A stretch of 7,578 nt of DNA from an uncultured Eubacteriales bacterium (GCA_902475515.1 CABSAB010000058.1:1-7578), one strand, 5' to 3'. Counted from the first letter of the stretch, positions 1 through 6,362 are shown. The notes: generated from the sequence alone by a model not told the origin. Numbers and translations are program-made.

Positions 1-237
1 TCCTGGGTGGGCTTGCTTGTGATCAACAGTCTGCTAGTGCTTCCGGCCGCCGCTGCCCGTAACTTTGCGAAAAATTTACGTCAATTTCACCTTTATTCGG
101 TGCTGGGGGCGTTGATTTGTGGGATTTTGGGTCTGATGACCTCATACTACTGGGGCTGCTCCGCAGGTGCCGCCATCTCGCTGCTGCTGGCGATCTATTT
201 CTTCGCCGGATTTTCGCTGCGCCGGGCGGGGACCTGA
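1..237 (+). CDS. Metal ABC transporter permease, ABC-3/ZnuB-like family, C-terminal fragment
   Basis: The frame is open from the first base and ends with TGA at 235-237, so about 78 C-terminal residues are present and the true start lies before the window. The sequence opens with the segment VGLLVINSLLVLPAAAAR, which resembles the conserved late transmembrane region of ABC-3 permeases (a Leu/Val run ending in P-A-A-x-A-R). A short polar loop (about residues 21-28) and two more hydrophobic helices follow (about 29-50 and 54-72), with the family-like pattern G-L-x-x-S-Y-Y then S-A-G-A. These permeases form the membrane channel of Zn, Mn or Fe uptake systems together with an ATPase and a substrate-binding lipoprotein; the metal cannot be told from this fragment. 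The GTG at position 7 is internal, not a start. nadB begins only 34 bases after the stop with no terminator between, so read-through into nadBC is possible. Confidence 0.75.
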   Translation, partial: SWVGLLVINSLLVLPAAAARNFAKNLRQFHLYSVLGALICGILGLMTSYYWGCSAGAAISLLLAIYFFAGFSLRRAGT

Positions 238-249
238 GCGGGAAAAGCC

Positions 250-266
250 TCACCCCAAAGGGGAGA
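250..266 (+). promoter_or_regulatory. nadB ribosome binding site inside a small hairpin
   Basis: AAAGGGGAG (257-265) lies six bases before the nadB ATG and is its likely Shine-Dalgarno site; it fixes the start at 272. The four Gs (260-263) can pair with CCCC at 253-256 across an AAA loop. After one A-A mismatch the stem extends by two more pairs (TC 250-251 with GA 265-266). The pairing is visible in the sequence. That it limits translation is inference; the stem is short and may be coincidental in GC-rich DNA. Confidence 0.35.
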
Positions 267-271
267 TAACC

Positions 272-1828
272 ATGCGTTACGCATTCAACGATGACATTCA
301 AATACAGAAAAGACGCCAGGCTGACGTGCTTATCGTAGGCGCGGGCATTGCAGGGCTGTATACGGCGCTCCACATTGCGCCGGATAAGTCCGTGATGGTC
401 CTGAGTAAGGAGAGCATCGAGATCAGCAACTCGTATCTGGCCCAGGGCGGCATTGCCGCGGCGATCCTGCCGGATGACCAGACGGTGTTCCATGTGGAGG
501 ACACCCTGGTTGCCGGGGCGGGCCTGTGCGACCGGGAGGCTGTGGAGGTCCTGTGCGCCGAGGGACCGGGGGATATCAAGACCCTGGTAGACCTGCATGT
601 GCCCTTTGACCTCAACGCCTACGGCGATCTTTCCGTAGGCCGGGAGGGCGGCCACCACAAAAACCGCATTGTCCACGCCGGCGGCGACGCCACGGGACGG
701 GAAGCAGTCAAGACCCTGGCGGCCATTGCCCAGAAGCGGGAGAATATCACCTTTCTGGAACACACCTGCTTGGTGGATATTCTGCTGGACGAAAAGGGCG
801 AGGTCTGCGGGGCCCTGCTGAACAACGACGGCTATATCCTGCTGAATACCGGAAATGTGGTCATTGCCACCGGCGGCATCGGGCAGATCTACGAATATTC
901 TACCAATCCTGCCGTGGCCACCGGCGACGGACTGGGGGCGGCCATCCGCTGCGGGGCCAAGCTCCGGGATATGGAGTTTATCCAGTTCCACCCTACGGGC
1001 TTGTACAGCGCGGAAAAGGAGAGCCGGTCCTTCCTGATCTCGGAGGCCGTCCGGGGCGACGGTGGAAAGCTCATCAACGCCAAAGGCGAGCGCTTTATGG
1101 CTGGCAAGCATGAGCTGGGAGAGCTGGCCCCCCGGGATATCGTGGCCCGGGGCATCCAGGCGGAGCTGACGGAATCCGGGGAGAATCATGTGTTTATCGA
1201 CATTACCCACCGGGACCGGGAGTATCTGGAAAAGCGGTTCCCCACCATCTTCCATGAATGCCTCAGCCGGGGTATCGACATATCGAGGGACTACATCCCT
1301 GTGCGCCCTGTGCAGCACTACATGATGGGCGGTATTGCCACGGACCTCCATGGCATGACCAATATCGTGGGCCTGTTTGCCTGCGGAGAGGCGGCCCGAA
1401 CGGGGGTCCACGGGGCCAACCGGTTGGCCTCCAACTCCATGCTGGAGTGCCTGGTGTTCGGGCGGCGGGCGGCGGAGCATATCAATTTGCTGGATCGCCC
1501 CATTCCGGCGGAAACGGCCTTGCCTGAGGCGGTCCCCCATCTTTCCACGGAGAAGCTGGGGGTGGACTACGAGGGCCTGCGGCTGAAGCTGCGGCATACC
1601 ATGAACGAAAACGCCTATATCGTCCGCACGGACCGGGGCCTGGAGCGGGCCCAGGGGGAGATCGCGGAGATTTTTGAGATCCTCCAGAAAAATTATCTGG
1701 AGGACCGGGCCTATCTGGAGCTGATCAACCTCTGCATGGTCTCCATGGAGATCTTGAAGGCGGCCAGGGCACGGAAAACCAGCGTGGGGGCCCACTACAT
1801 CGTCGACGAAAAGGGAGAAAAGCTATGA
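272..1828 (+). CDS. nadB: L-aspartate oxidase NadB
   Basis: Predicted 518-residue FAD enzyme that oxidises L-aspartate to iminoaspartate, the first step of quinolinate and NAD synthesis, in the cytoplasm. The N-terminal dinucleotide-binding motif is VGAGIAGL (residues 22-29). SNSYLAQGGIA (52-62) has no histidine where succinate dehydrogenase/fumarate reductase flavoproteins attach FAD covalently, which favours NadB. REGGHHKNRIVH (124-135), FHPTGL (239-244), APRDIVARGI (286-295, with the catalytic-type Arg288), QHYMMGG (348-354) and GANRLASNSMLE (381-392) are the conserved substrate- and FAD-binding segments. The helical C-terminal domain ends with GAHY (506-509). Length is close to the ~540 residues of E. 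coli NadB. ATG at 272 is preferred over upstream in-frame codons because of the AAAGGGGAG site just before it. The stop overlaps the nadC start (ATGA), indicating coupled translation. Odd point: Met at the usual Cys of the HYxCGG motif. In an anaerobe fumarate rather than oxygen would be the likely acceptor (inference). Confidence 0.95.
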   Translation: MRYAFNDDIQIQKRRQADVLIVGAGIAGLYTALHIAPDKSVMVLSKESIEISNSYLAQGGIAAAILPDDQTVFHVEDTLVAGAGLCDREAVEVLCAEGPGDIKTLVDLHVPFDLNAYGDLSVGREGGHHKNRIVHAGGDATGREAVKTLAAIAQKRENITFLEHTCLVDILLDEKGEVCGALLNNDGYILLNTGNVVIATGGIGQIYEYSTNPAVATGDGLGAAIRCGAKLRDMEFIQFHPTGLYSAEKESRSFLISEAVRGDGGKLINAKGERFMAGKHELGELAPRDIVARGIQAELTESGENHVFIDITHRDREYLEKRFPTIFHECLSRGIDISRDYIPVRPVQHYMMGGIATDLHGMTNIVGLFACGEAARTGVHGANRLASNSMLECLVFGRRAAEHINLLDRPIPAETALPEAVPHLSTEKLGVDYEGLRLKLRHTMNENAYIVRTDRGLERAQGEIAEIFEILQKNYLEDRAYLELINLCMVSMEILKAARARKTSVGAHYIVDEKGEKL

Positions 1829-2658
1829 ATTATCTGGGTTTGGATGATTTTATTTTTGATGCCCTGCGGGAGGATATCGGCACCGGAGATATCACCACCG
1901 AGTGTTGTGTACCTGCGGAGGAGCAGTCCCGGGCGGTGTTCCGCTGCAAGGAAGCGGGCGTTGTGTGCGGTCTTCCTGTGGCGGAGCGGGTGTTTGCCCT
2001 GCTGGATTCCAATGTGAACTTTACGGCTAAGGTGCCGGAGGGGACAGCGGTCCGGGTGGGCGATATCGTGGCGGAGGTCTCCGGCCCCTCCCGGAGTATC
2101 CTCTCCGGCGAGCGGCTGGCGCTGAACCTCATGCAGCATATGTCCGGGGTTTCCACGAAGACTGCCGAAATGGTGGAAAAGGTCCGAGGGACGAACGCCG
2201 TCATTGTGGATACCCGCAAGACCACTCCGGGGATGCGGGTGCTGGAAAAGTATGCGGTCCGCATGGGCGGCGGTACCAACCACCGGTTTAATCTGGCGGA
2301 CGGTGTGCTCATTAAGGACAACCATATTGTGGCCGCCGGGGGCATCATGAATGCTGTGAACAACGCCCGGAAGATCGTCCCCCACACGCTCAAGATCGAG
2401 GTGGAGACCACGAATTTTGACGAGATCCGGGAGGCCCTTTCCGCCGGAGCGGATATCATCATGCTGGACAATATGTCCTGCGAGGATATGAAAAAAGCCG
2501 TGGAGCTGATTGGCGGCCGGGCAAAGGTGGAGGCCTCCGGCAACATGGGTGTTCGGGACATCTCCGAGGTGGCGAAAACCGGTGTGGACCTCATTTCCGT
2601 CGGTGCCCTGACCCATTCCGTGGCGGCGTTGGATATCAGCTTGCAGTTCCAGAAATAA
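1825..2658 (+). CDS. nadC: Nicotinate-nucleotide pyrophosphorylase (quinolinate phosphoribosyltransferase, carboxylating) NadC
   Basis: Predicted 277-residue cytoplasmic enzyme that converts quinolinate and PRPP to nicotinate mononucleotide, CO2 and PPi. The family signature runs through the whole protein: LREDIGTGDITTE near the N-terminus (14-26), SGERLALNLMQHMSG (94-108), DTRKTTPGMRVLEKYAV (129-145) then RMGGGTNHRFNL (146-157), IKDNH (163-167), EVET (192-195), IMLDNM (212-217), EASGN (236-240) and SVGALTHS (258-265). The Arg, Lys and His residues of DTRKT, GGTNHR and IKDNH bind quinolinate and PRPP phosphates in characterised family members. Length is typical. The ATG overlaps the nadB stop by four bases, with AAGGGAGAAAAG (1811-1822) just upstream as ribosome binding site, so the two genes form one operon. 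nadA, which makes quinolinate from iminoaspartate, is not in the window and must lie elsewhere if the pathway is complete. Confidence 0.96.
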   Translation: MNYLGLDDFIFDALREDIGTGDITTECCVPAEEQSRAVFRCKEAGVVCGLPVAERVFALLDSNVNFTAKVPEGTAVRVGDIVAEVSGPSRSILSGERLALNLMQHMSGVSTKTAEMVEKVRGTNAVIVDTRKTTPGMRVLEKYAVRMGGGTNHRFNLADGVLIKDNHIVAAGGIMNAVNNARKIVPHTLKIEVETTNFDEIREALSAGADIIMLDNMSCEDMKKAVELIGGRAKVEASGNMGVRDISEVAKTGVDLISVGALTHSVAALDISLQFQK

Positions 2659-2710
2659 CGGCAGATGGCTAAAAAATGAAGGTTTTGCCCGATTCTTGGA
2701 AGGTGATTTC

Positions 2711-3556
2711 ATGTTTTTGACCACTACGCCTGTGGACCTGGACCCGGCGGAGGTCTCCTCTTTTGTGGGGATGCTGAAAAGCCTGTCCCTTTCCGCAGCG
2801 CTGAAGATCATTGTGCTGATCCTGGTACTGGTGATCCTGGTAAAGCTTTTGCAAAAGCTCTTTGACCGGTTCCTCAGCCGCTCCAAAATTGACCGGAGCC
2901 TTTTTGGATTTTTGCGGGCCGGGGTAAAGATCCTGCTGTACTTCATCGCCGCCACCATTGTGGCGGGCAGTCTCCATGTTGACGTGACCAGCCTGATCGC
3001 TGTGCTCAGCGTGGCGGGCCTGGCCCTGTCCCTGGCATTGCAGGGTGCGCTGAGCAACCTGGCCAGCGGCATTGTGATTCTCACCACCAAGCCCCTGCAC
3101 GCCGGCGACTATGTGGCCATCGGTGACCAGGAGGGCTATGTGGAGGAGATCGGCATGACCTACACCAAGCTTGCAGCCTACGACCGGCGGATCATCTTCA
3201 TCCCCAACAGCTCCGTCACCTCCGGGAGCATCATCAACTACACCGTGGAGGGAAAGCGCCGGGTGGATCTTACCGTCACCGCCAGCTATGATGCAGAGGT
3301 GGACGCGGTGAAGGATGCCCTCCGCAGCGCTGTGGAGCAGGTGCCGGATTTCCTGTCGGACCCGCCGGTATTCGTCCGGGTCAGCGCCTATGAAGAAAGC
3401 GCCATTGCTTATACCGTGCGCGCCTGGTGCGGATGTGAGGACTATTGGGATTGCTATTACGATTTGCTGGAGGCCGTCAAGGCCGCCTTTGACGAGCGCG
3501 GCATCCACATGACCTACCCCCACCTCAATGTGCATATGGTGGATCAGAACGGATAA
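2711..3556 (+). CDS. mscS: Small-conductance mechanosensitive channel, MscS family
   Basis: Predicted 281-residue inner-membrane channel, essentially the size of E. coli MscS (286). Family members form homoheptamers that open under membrane tension and release solutes during hypo-osmotic shock. Helix TM1 is about residues 31-51, TM2 about 68-88, and the pore-lining TM3 about 94-125. TM3 contains the Gly/Ala pattern SVAGLALSLALQGALSNLAS, very like the E. coli pore helix AGLAVGLALQGSLSNLA. The beta domain follows with AGDYVAIGDQEGYVEEIG (131-148) and the IFIPNS motif (162-167), then the cytoplasmic alpha/beta vestibule domain (about 183-275) with the AYD, RVS and DLLEAVKAAFDERGI segments. ATG at 2711 is chosen because AAGGTGA lies at 2700-2706; an in-frame TTG at 2696 would overlap that site. 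It follows nadC by 52 bases with no clear terminator or promoter, so shared transcription is possible, though no functional link is evident. Confidence 0.92.
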   Translation: MFLTTTPVDLDPAEVSSFVGMLKSLSLSAALKIIVLILVLVILVKLLQKLFDRFLSRSKIDRSLFGFLRAGVKILLYFIAATIVAGSLHVDVTSLIAVLSVAGLALSLALQGALSNLASGIVILTTKPLHAGDYVAIGDQEGYVEEIGMTYTKLAAYDRRIIFIPNSSVTSGSIINYTVEGKRRVDLTVTASYDAEVDAVKDALRSAVEQVPDFLSDPPVFVRVSAYEESAIAYTVRAWCGCEDYWDCYYDLLEAVKAAFDERGIHMTYPHLNVHMVDQNG

Positions 3557-3560
3557 AAAA

Positions 3561-3591
3561 CGCCCCCGATGGAAACTTTCCATCGGGGGCG
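3561..3591 (-). terminator. Strong intrinsic terminator of pckA, possibly shared with mscS
   Basis: CGCCCCCGATGGAAA (3561-3575) and TTTCCATCGGGGGCG (3577-3591) are perfect reverse complements of 15 bases around a single base; in RNA the innermost pairs would open into a larger loop. On the minus strand the hairpin starts 12 bases after the pckA stop and is followed directly by TTTTTTAT, a classic intrinsic terminator. On the plus strand it starts four bases after the mscS stop but is followed only by AATTGTATG, a poor T tract, so it would stop mscS transcripts weakly or act mainly as a 3'-end stabilising hairpin. Confidence 0.9.
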
Positions 3592-3603
3592 AATTGTATG
3601 CGC

Positions 3604-5370
3604 TTATTCCAGATTCTTTTTGAGCGTTTCCAACTCATCCTGCAGGGCTGGGGGCAGCTTGTCGCCGAAGTCCTTGTAGAATTCTTCGATGTTGGCAACG
3701 TCCTCTTTCCAGAGGTCTTTGTCCACGCTGAGAAGGCCGGTCAAAGTCTCCAGAGAGACGTCGGTGCCCGTGAGGTCGATATCCTCGGGATACGGCTCGT
3801 AGCCGATGGGGGTCTCCTGTGCGTCCACCTCGTCAAAGCAGCGCTTGAGGATCCACTCTAGCACCCGCATGTTGTCGCCGAAGCCGGGCCAGATGAAGTT
3901 CCCGTCGTCGTCGGTGCGGAACCAGTTGACGTTGAAGATCTTGGGCTGCTTGGGGATGATTTTCCCCATGTCCAGCCAGTGCTGCCAGTAGTCGCCCATG
4001 TGGTAGCCGCAGAAGGGCCGCATGGCCATGGGGTCCCGGCGGAGGACACCTACAGCGCCCGTGGCGGCGGCGGTGGTCTCCGAGGCCATGATGGAGCCCA
4101 CGAACACGCCGTGCTGCCAATCCCGGGACTGGTACACCAGCGGGGCGGTCTTGGCCCGGCGTCCGCCGAAGATGATGGCGGAGATGGGCACGCCCTTGGG
4201 ACTGTCAAACTCGGGGGAGATGCAGGGGCAGTTCTTGGCGGGTGCCGTAAAGCGGGAGTTGGGATGGGCGCCCTTTTCCGTGGAGGTCTCGCCGTTCCAG
4301 GGGCGGCCCTGCCAGTCCTCTGCATTCGTAGGAGGCGTCTTGTTGAGGCCCTCCCACCATACGGTGTTGTCGTCCTTATTCAGCGCCACGTTGGTAAATA
4401 GCGTGTTTTTCGCGGTGGAGGCCAGGGCGTTGGGGTTGGATTTCTGGGATGTACCGGGGGCCACGCCGAAGAACCCGTTTTCAGGGTTCACGGCCCAGAG
4501 CCGTCCGTCCTCGCCCACCCGGAGCCAGGCGATATCGTCGCCCACGCACCAGACCTTGTAGCCCTTTTTCTGATACTCTTCCGGGGGAATCAGCATGGCC
4601 AGGTTCGTCTTGCCGCAGGCGGAGGGGAAGGCAGCGGTCACATAGCGGATCTCGCCTTCGGGGTTCTGAATGCCCAAAATCAGCATATGTTCAGCCATCC
4701 AGTTCTCTTGACGGCCAAGATAGGATGCAATACGCAGGGCGAAGCACTTCTTGCCCAGCAGCACGTTTCCGCCGTAGCCGGAGTTGATGGACATGATGGT
4801 GTTGTCCTCGGGGAACTGGACGATGTACCGCTCCTCCGGGTCCAGGTTGGCCTTGGCGTGGAGTCCCTTGATAAAATCGCCGTCGGTGCCCAGGGCTTCC
4901 AGCACATCCATCCCCACCCGGGTCATGATGGTCATGGAGATGACCACATAGATGGAGTCTGTCACCTCAATGCCGTACTTGGCAAAGGGCGAACCCACCA
5001 CACTCATGGAGTAGGGGATCACATACATGGTCCGTCCCTTCATGGCGCCGTCATAAAGTTTGTTGAGTTTGGCGTACATCTCTTTGGGGTCCATCCAGTT
5101 GTTGGTGGGGCCGGCATCCTCCTTTTTGCGGGAGCAGATAAAGGTGCGGTCCTCCACCCGGGCCACATCCGTGGGATCGGAACGGTGCAGATAGCAGCCG
5201 GGGAGCTTCTCCTGATTCAGGGTGATGAATTCCCCGGTGGAAACGGCCTCCGCCCGGAGCCGGGCAAGCTGGCTTTCCTCCCCGGTGATGAGCTCCACAG
5301 ACTGGGGCTTTACCAGGGCGGTCACCTCATCCAGCCAGGCATTGACCTTGACATTTTTGGTAAGTGCCAT
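3604..5370 (-). CDS. pckG: Phosphoenolpyruvate carboxykinase (GTP)
   Basis: Predicted 588-residue cytoplasmic enzyme interconverting oxaloacetate + GTP and PEP + CO2 + GDP. The motifs identify the GTP-dependent family, not the ATP family (pckA type). They are ARVEDRTFICS near the N-terminus (70-80), SGYGGN (197-202), LLGKKCFALRIAS (204-216), the P-loop FPSACGKTNLAML (248-260) with the reactive-type Cys252, the metal-binding GDDIAWL (277-283), NPENGFFGVAPGTS (295-308), FGGRRAKTAPLVYQ (401-414), and the guanine-pocket region FNVNWFR (479-485) and FIWPGFGDNMRVL (492-504). Length fits the usual ~590-620. ATG at 5370 is preferred over an upstream in-frame ATG at 5460 because GGAGGT lies seven bases before it and because the promoter -35 box overlaps the upstream codon. 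The gene is single, with its own promoter and terminator. In fermenters the enzyme may run in the carboxylating direction toward oxaloacetate; in others it is gluconeogenic. The sequence does not decide which. Confidence 0.96.
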   Translation of the reverse strand: MALTKNVKVNAWLDEVTALVKPQSVELITGEESQLARLRAEAVSTGEFITLNQEKLPGCYLHRSDPTDVARVEDRTFICSRKKEDAGPTNNWMDPKEMYAKLNKLYDGAMKGRTMYVIPYSMSVVGSPFAKYGIEVTDSIYVVISMTIMTRVGMDVLEALGTDGDFIKGLHAKANLDPEERYIVQFPEDNTIMSINSGYGGNVLLGKKCFALRIASYLGRQENWMAEHMLILGIQNPEGEIRYVTAAFPSACGKTNLAMLIPPEEYQKKGYKVWCVGDDIAWLRVGEDGRLWAVNPENGFFGVAPGTSQKSNPNALASTAKNTLFTNVALNKDDNTVWWEGLNKTPPTNAEDWQGRPWNGETSTEKGAHPNSRFTAPAKNCPCISPEFDSPKGVPISAIIFGGRRAKTAPLVYQSRDWQHGVFVGSIMASETTAAATGAVGVLRRDPMAMRPFCGYHMGDYWQHWLDMGKIIPKQPKIFNVNWFRTDDDGNFIWPGFGDNMRVLEWILKRCFDEVDAQETPIGYEPYPEDIDLTGTDVSLETLTGLLSVDKDLWKEDVANIEEFYKDFGDKLPPALQDELETLKKNLE

Positions 5371-5376
5371 ATTTTT

Positions 5377-5382
5377 ACCTCC
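5377..5382 (-). promoter_or_regulatory. PEP carboxykinase ribosome binding site
   Basis: On the minus strand GGAGGT is followed by six bases (AAAAAT) and the ATG ending at 5370. This near-perfect Shine-Dalgarno site decides the start of the 588-residue protein against the 30-residue longer reading. Confidence 0.85.
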
Positions 5383-5436
5383 ATAGAAACCGCAGGGCCC
5401 CTCGCAGCCGGGACCAGAGCGGAAAAATACATTACC

Positions 5437-5465
5437 ATCATACCCCAAATTCCGGTACAATGCAA
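5437..5465 (-). promoter_or_regulatory. Sigma-A-type promoter for PEP carboxykinase
   Basis: Read on the minus strand, a -35 box TTGCAT (5465-5460) and a -10 box TATGAT (5442-5437, five of six consensus bases) are separated by exactly 17 bases. Transcription would start near 5430, giving an untranslated leader of about 60 bases. The match and spacing are visible; activity is inferred. Confidence 0.7.
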
Positions 5466-5509
5466 GTGCGGATTGGACAAAGCGCCGGGGAGGGAGATTT
5501 TGCCGCCGG

Positions 5510-5523
5510 CGGGAAATTTCCCG
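5510..5523. promoter_or_regulatory. 14-base perfect palindrome between divergent promoters, candidate operator
   Basis: CGGGAAATTTCCCG is a perfect palindrome centred between 5516 and 5517. It sits between the -35 box of the PEP carboxykinase promoter (5460-5465) and the -35 box of the cyclophilin promoter (5534-5539), about 11 bases upstream of the latter. A second perfect palindrome, CCGCCGGCGG (5503-5512), abuts and overlaps it by three bases. The position suits a dimeric transcription factor acting on one or both genes. I do not recognise a named regulator's motif, and the function is inference. Confidence 0.4.
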
Positions 5524-5533
5524 GGGGTTACGG

Positions 5534-5562
5534 TTGCAAAGCCGGGGATTTTTTGATATATT
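5534..5562 (+). promoter_or_regulatory. Sigma-A-type promoter for the cyclophilin lipoprotein
   Basis: TTGCAA (5534-5539) and TATATT (5557-5562, five of six consensus bases) are separated by 17 bases. The start site would be near 5569, which places every start codon upstream of that point, including the in-frame TTG at 5553, outside the transcript. The mRNA leader would be about 37 bases if translation begins at 5607. Confidence 0.65.
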
Positions 5563-5591
5563 ATAACAAGCAAGCCCCGGCGATCCGGGTA

Positions 5592-5596
5592 GAGGT
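5592..5596 (+). promoter_or_regulatory. Likely ribosome binding site of the cyclophilin
   Basis: GAGGT within GTAGAGGTAGAT is the best Shine-Dalgarno match downstream of the predicted promoter. It lies 10 bases before CTG at 5607. The weaker GAGGG (5611-5615) lies six bases before TTG at 5622. The two sites support alternative starts. Confidence 0.45.
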
Positions 5597-5606
5597 AGAT
5601 CAGCGG

Positions 5607-6260
5607 CTGCGAGGGCGGCTTTTGGCCCTGCTCCTGGCGGCGTGTATGCTGCTGGGCGTGCTGACGGCCTGCGGCGATAAAAAGAATCCCATGGCCACCT
5701 TGACGCTGGAGGATGGGGACGAGGTGCTGATCTACCTCTACCCGGACAAGGCCCCCAACACGGTGGCGAATTTTATCTCTCTGGCAAACGCCGGATTTTA
5801 TGACGGGTTGACCTTCCACCGGGTGGTGGAGGGCTTCGTGATGCAGGGCGGAGATCCCAACGGCGATGGCACCGGCGGCCCGGGCTATACCATCGACGGT
5901 GAGTTTGCCGACAACGGATTCAAGAAAAACGATGTTCCCATGGAGGAGGGCGTTATTGCCATGGCCCGGTTCGGCAGCGGCGGCAGCGATACGGCAGAAG
6001 CTTATAACTCCGCCGGCAGCCAGTTCTTCATTCTCATGGCGAACAAGGACAATCTCCAGGGCCAGTACGCGGCCTTCGGCAAGGTGTTCTCCGGGATGAA
6101 CGTGCTTCAAAAGCTCTCCCAGGTGGATGTGAACTCCAAGGACAAGCCCCGGGAGGACGTGATTATCAAATCCATCCGGGTGGAGACCTACGGTAAGGAC
6201 TACGGCGAGCCGGTCACCACCCCCAAGGAGGAGACCGGGTCCCAGGTGGAAACGGAATAA
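5607..6260 (+). CDS. Lipoprotein peptidyl-prolyl cis-trans isomerase, cyclophilin type
   Basis: Predicted 217-residue exported lipoprotein that accelerates proline isomerisation in proteins outside the membrane. From the proposed start the signal peptide has a basic n-region (RGR), a Leu/Ala core and the lipobox LTAC with lipid-bearing Cys22. The cyclophilin domain spans about residues 28-195 with YPDKAPNTVANF (45-56), the catalytic FHR (70-72), VMQGGDPNGDGTGGPGY (78-94), the MARFG strand (119-123), GSQFFI (137-142) and AAFGKVFSG (155-163). An acidic tail ends the protein. The Trp of human cyclophilin A that binds cyclosporin appears to be Asn149, common in bacterial forms. The start is uncertain: no ATG or GTG fits. 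CTG at 5607 gives an ideal signal peptide. TTG at 5622 would lose the basic residues, and TTG at 5553 overlaps the -10 box. The stop is followed by a terminator. Confidence 0.93.
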   Translation: MRGRLLALLLAACMLLGVLTACGDKKNPMATLTLEDGDEVLIYLYPDKAPNTVANFISLANAGFYDGLTFHRVVEGFVMQGGDPNGDGTGGPGYTIDGEFADNGFKKNDVPMEEGVIAMARFGSGGSDTAEAYNSAGSQFFILMANKDNLQGQYAAFGKVFSGMNVLQKLSQVDVNSKDKPREDVIIKSIRVETYGKDYGEPVTTPKEETGSQVETE

Positions 6261-6271
6261 AGAAAATCAAG

Positions 6272-6324
6272 CTGCCATGACAAGAAAGAGCCGAACGGCT
6301 TGCTTGTGATGGCAGTTTGCTTTT
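6272..6324 (+). terminator. Intrinsic terminator after the cyclophilin gene
   Basis: CTGCCAT (6272-6278) pairs with ATGGCAG (6309-6315). After a G-G mismatch ACAAG (6280-6284) pairs with CTTGT (6303-6307). Beyond a small internal loop AGCC (6289-6292) pairs with GGCT (6297-6300) around GAAC. The long stem is followed by TTTGCTTTT (6316-6324). It begins 11 bases after the stop and separates the cyclophilin gene from the membrane-protein gene. Confidence 0.75.
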
Positions 6325-6348
6325 GCAAAAGGTGGGAGCCTTTGGTTT

Positions 6349-6355
6349 AAGGAGG
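6349..6355 (+). promoter_or_regulatory. Strong ribosome binding site supporting a TTG start
   Basis: AAGGAGG is followed by seven bases and TTG at 6363. It is the best Shine-Dalgarno site in the window and is the reason for accepting a TTG start for the membrane protein. I saw no convincing promoter between the preceding terminator and this site. Confidence 0.8.
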
Positions 6356-6362
6356 CAGCGGT

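Noticed and set aside
23..1795. A 590-codon open frame on the minus strand opposite nadB
   Set aside because: It is the antisense shadow of a clearly conserved gene in GC-rich DNA. Its translation is rich in His, Gln, Arg and Gly with no recognisable domain, and it would end inside the upstream permease.
2659..2710. Possible terminator or promoter between nadC and mscS
   Set aside because: Only a weak GGCTAAAA/TTTTGCC pairing is present, without a T tract, and no -35/-10 pair with proper spacing.
1795..3090. A 431-codon minus-strand frame opposite nadC and the start of mscS
   Set aside because: It runs across two real plus-strand genes and their spacer, has no family resemblance, and is explained by third-position GC bias.
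2669..3583. A 304-codon minus-strand frame opposite mscS
   Set aside because: It overlaps the whole of mscS and the terminator hairpin, and the translation has no known motif.
5371..5460. An N-terminal extension of PEP carboxykinase starting at ATG 5460
   Set aside because: That codon overlaps the -35 box and lies upstream of the predicted transcription start. The extension has no family homology, and a better ribosome binding site precedes ATG 5370.
4687..5556. A 289-codon plus-strand frame opposite the 5' half of PEP carboxykinase
   Set aside because: Antisense shadow with His- and Gly-rich content. It crosses the divergent promoter region.
5322..6110. A 262-codon minus-strand frame opposite the cyclophilin and its control region
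   Set aside because: It overlaps both promoters and the real cyclophilin domain, with no family match.
6323..6350. Possible promoter (TTGCAA with TTTAAG) upstream of the membrane protein
   Set aside because: The spacing is wrong and the -10 candidate runs into the ribosome binding site, leaving no room for a leader.
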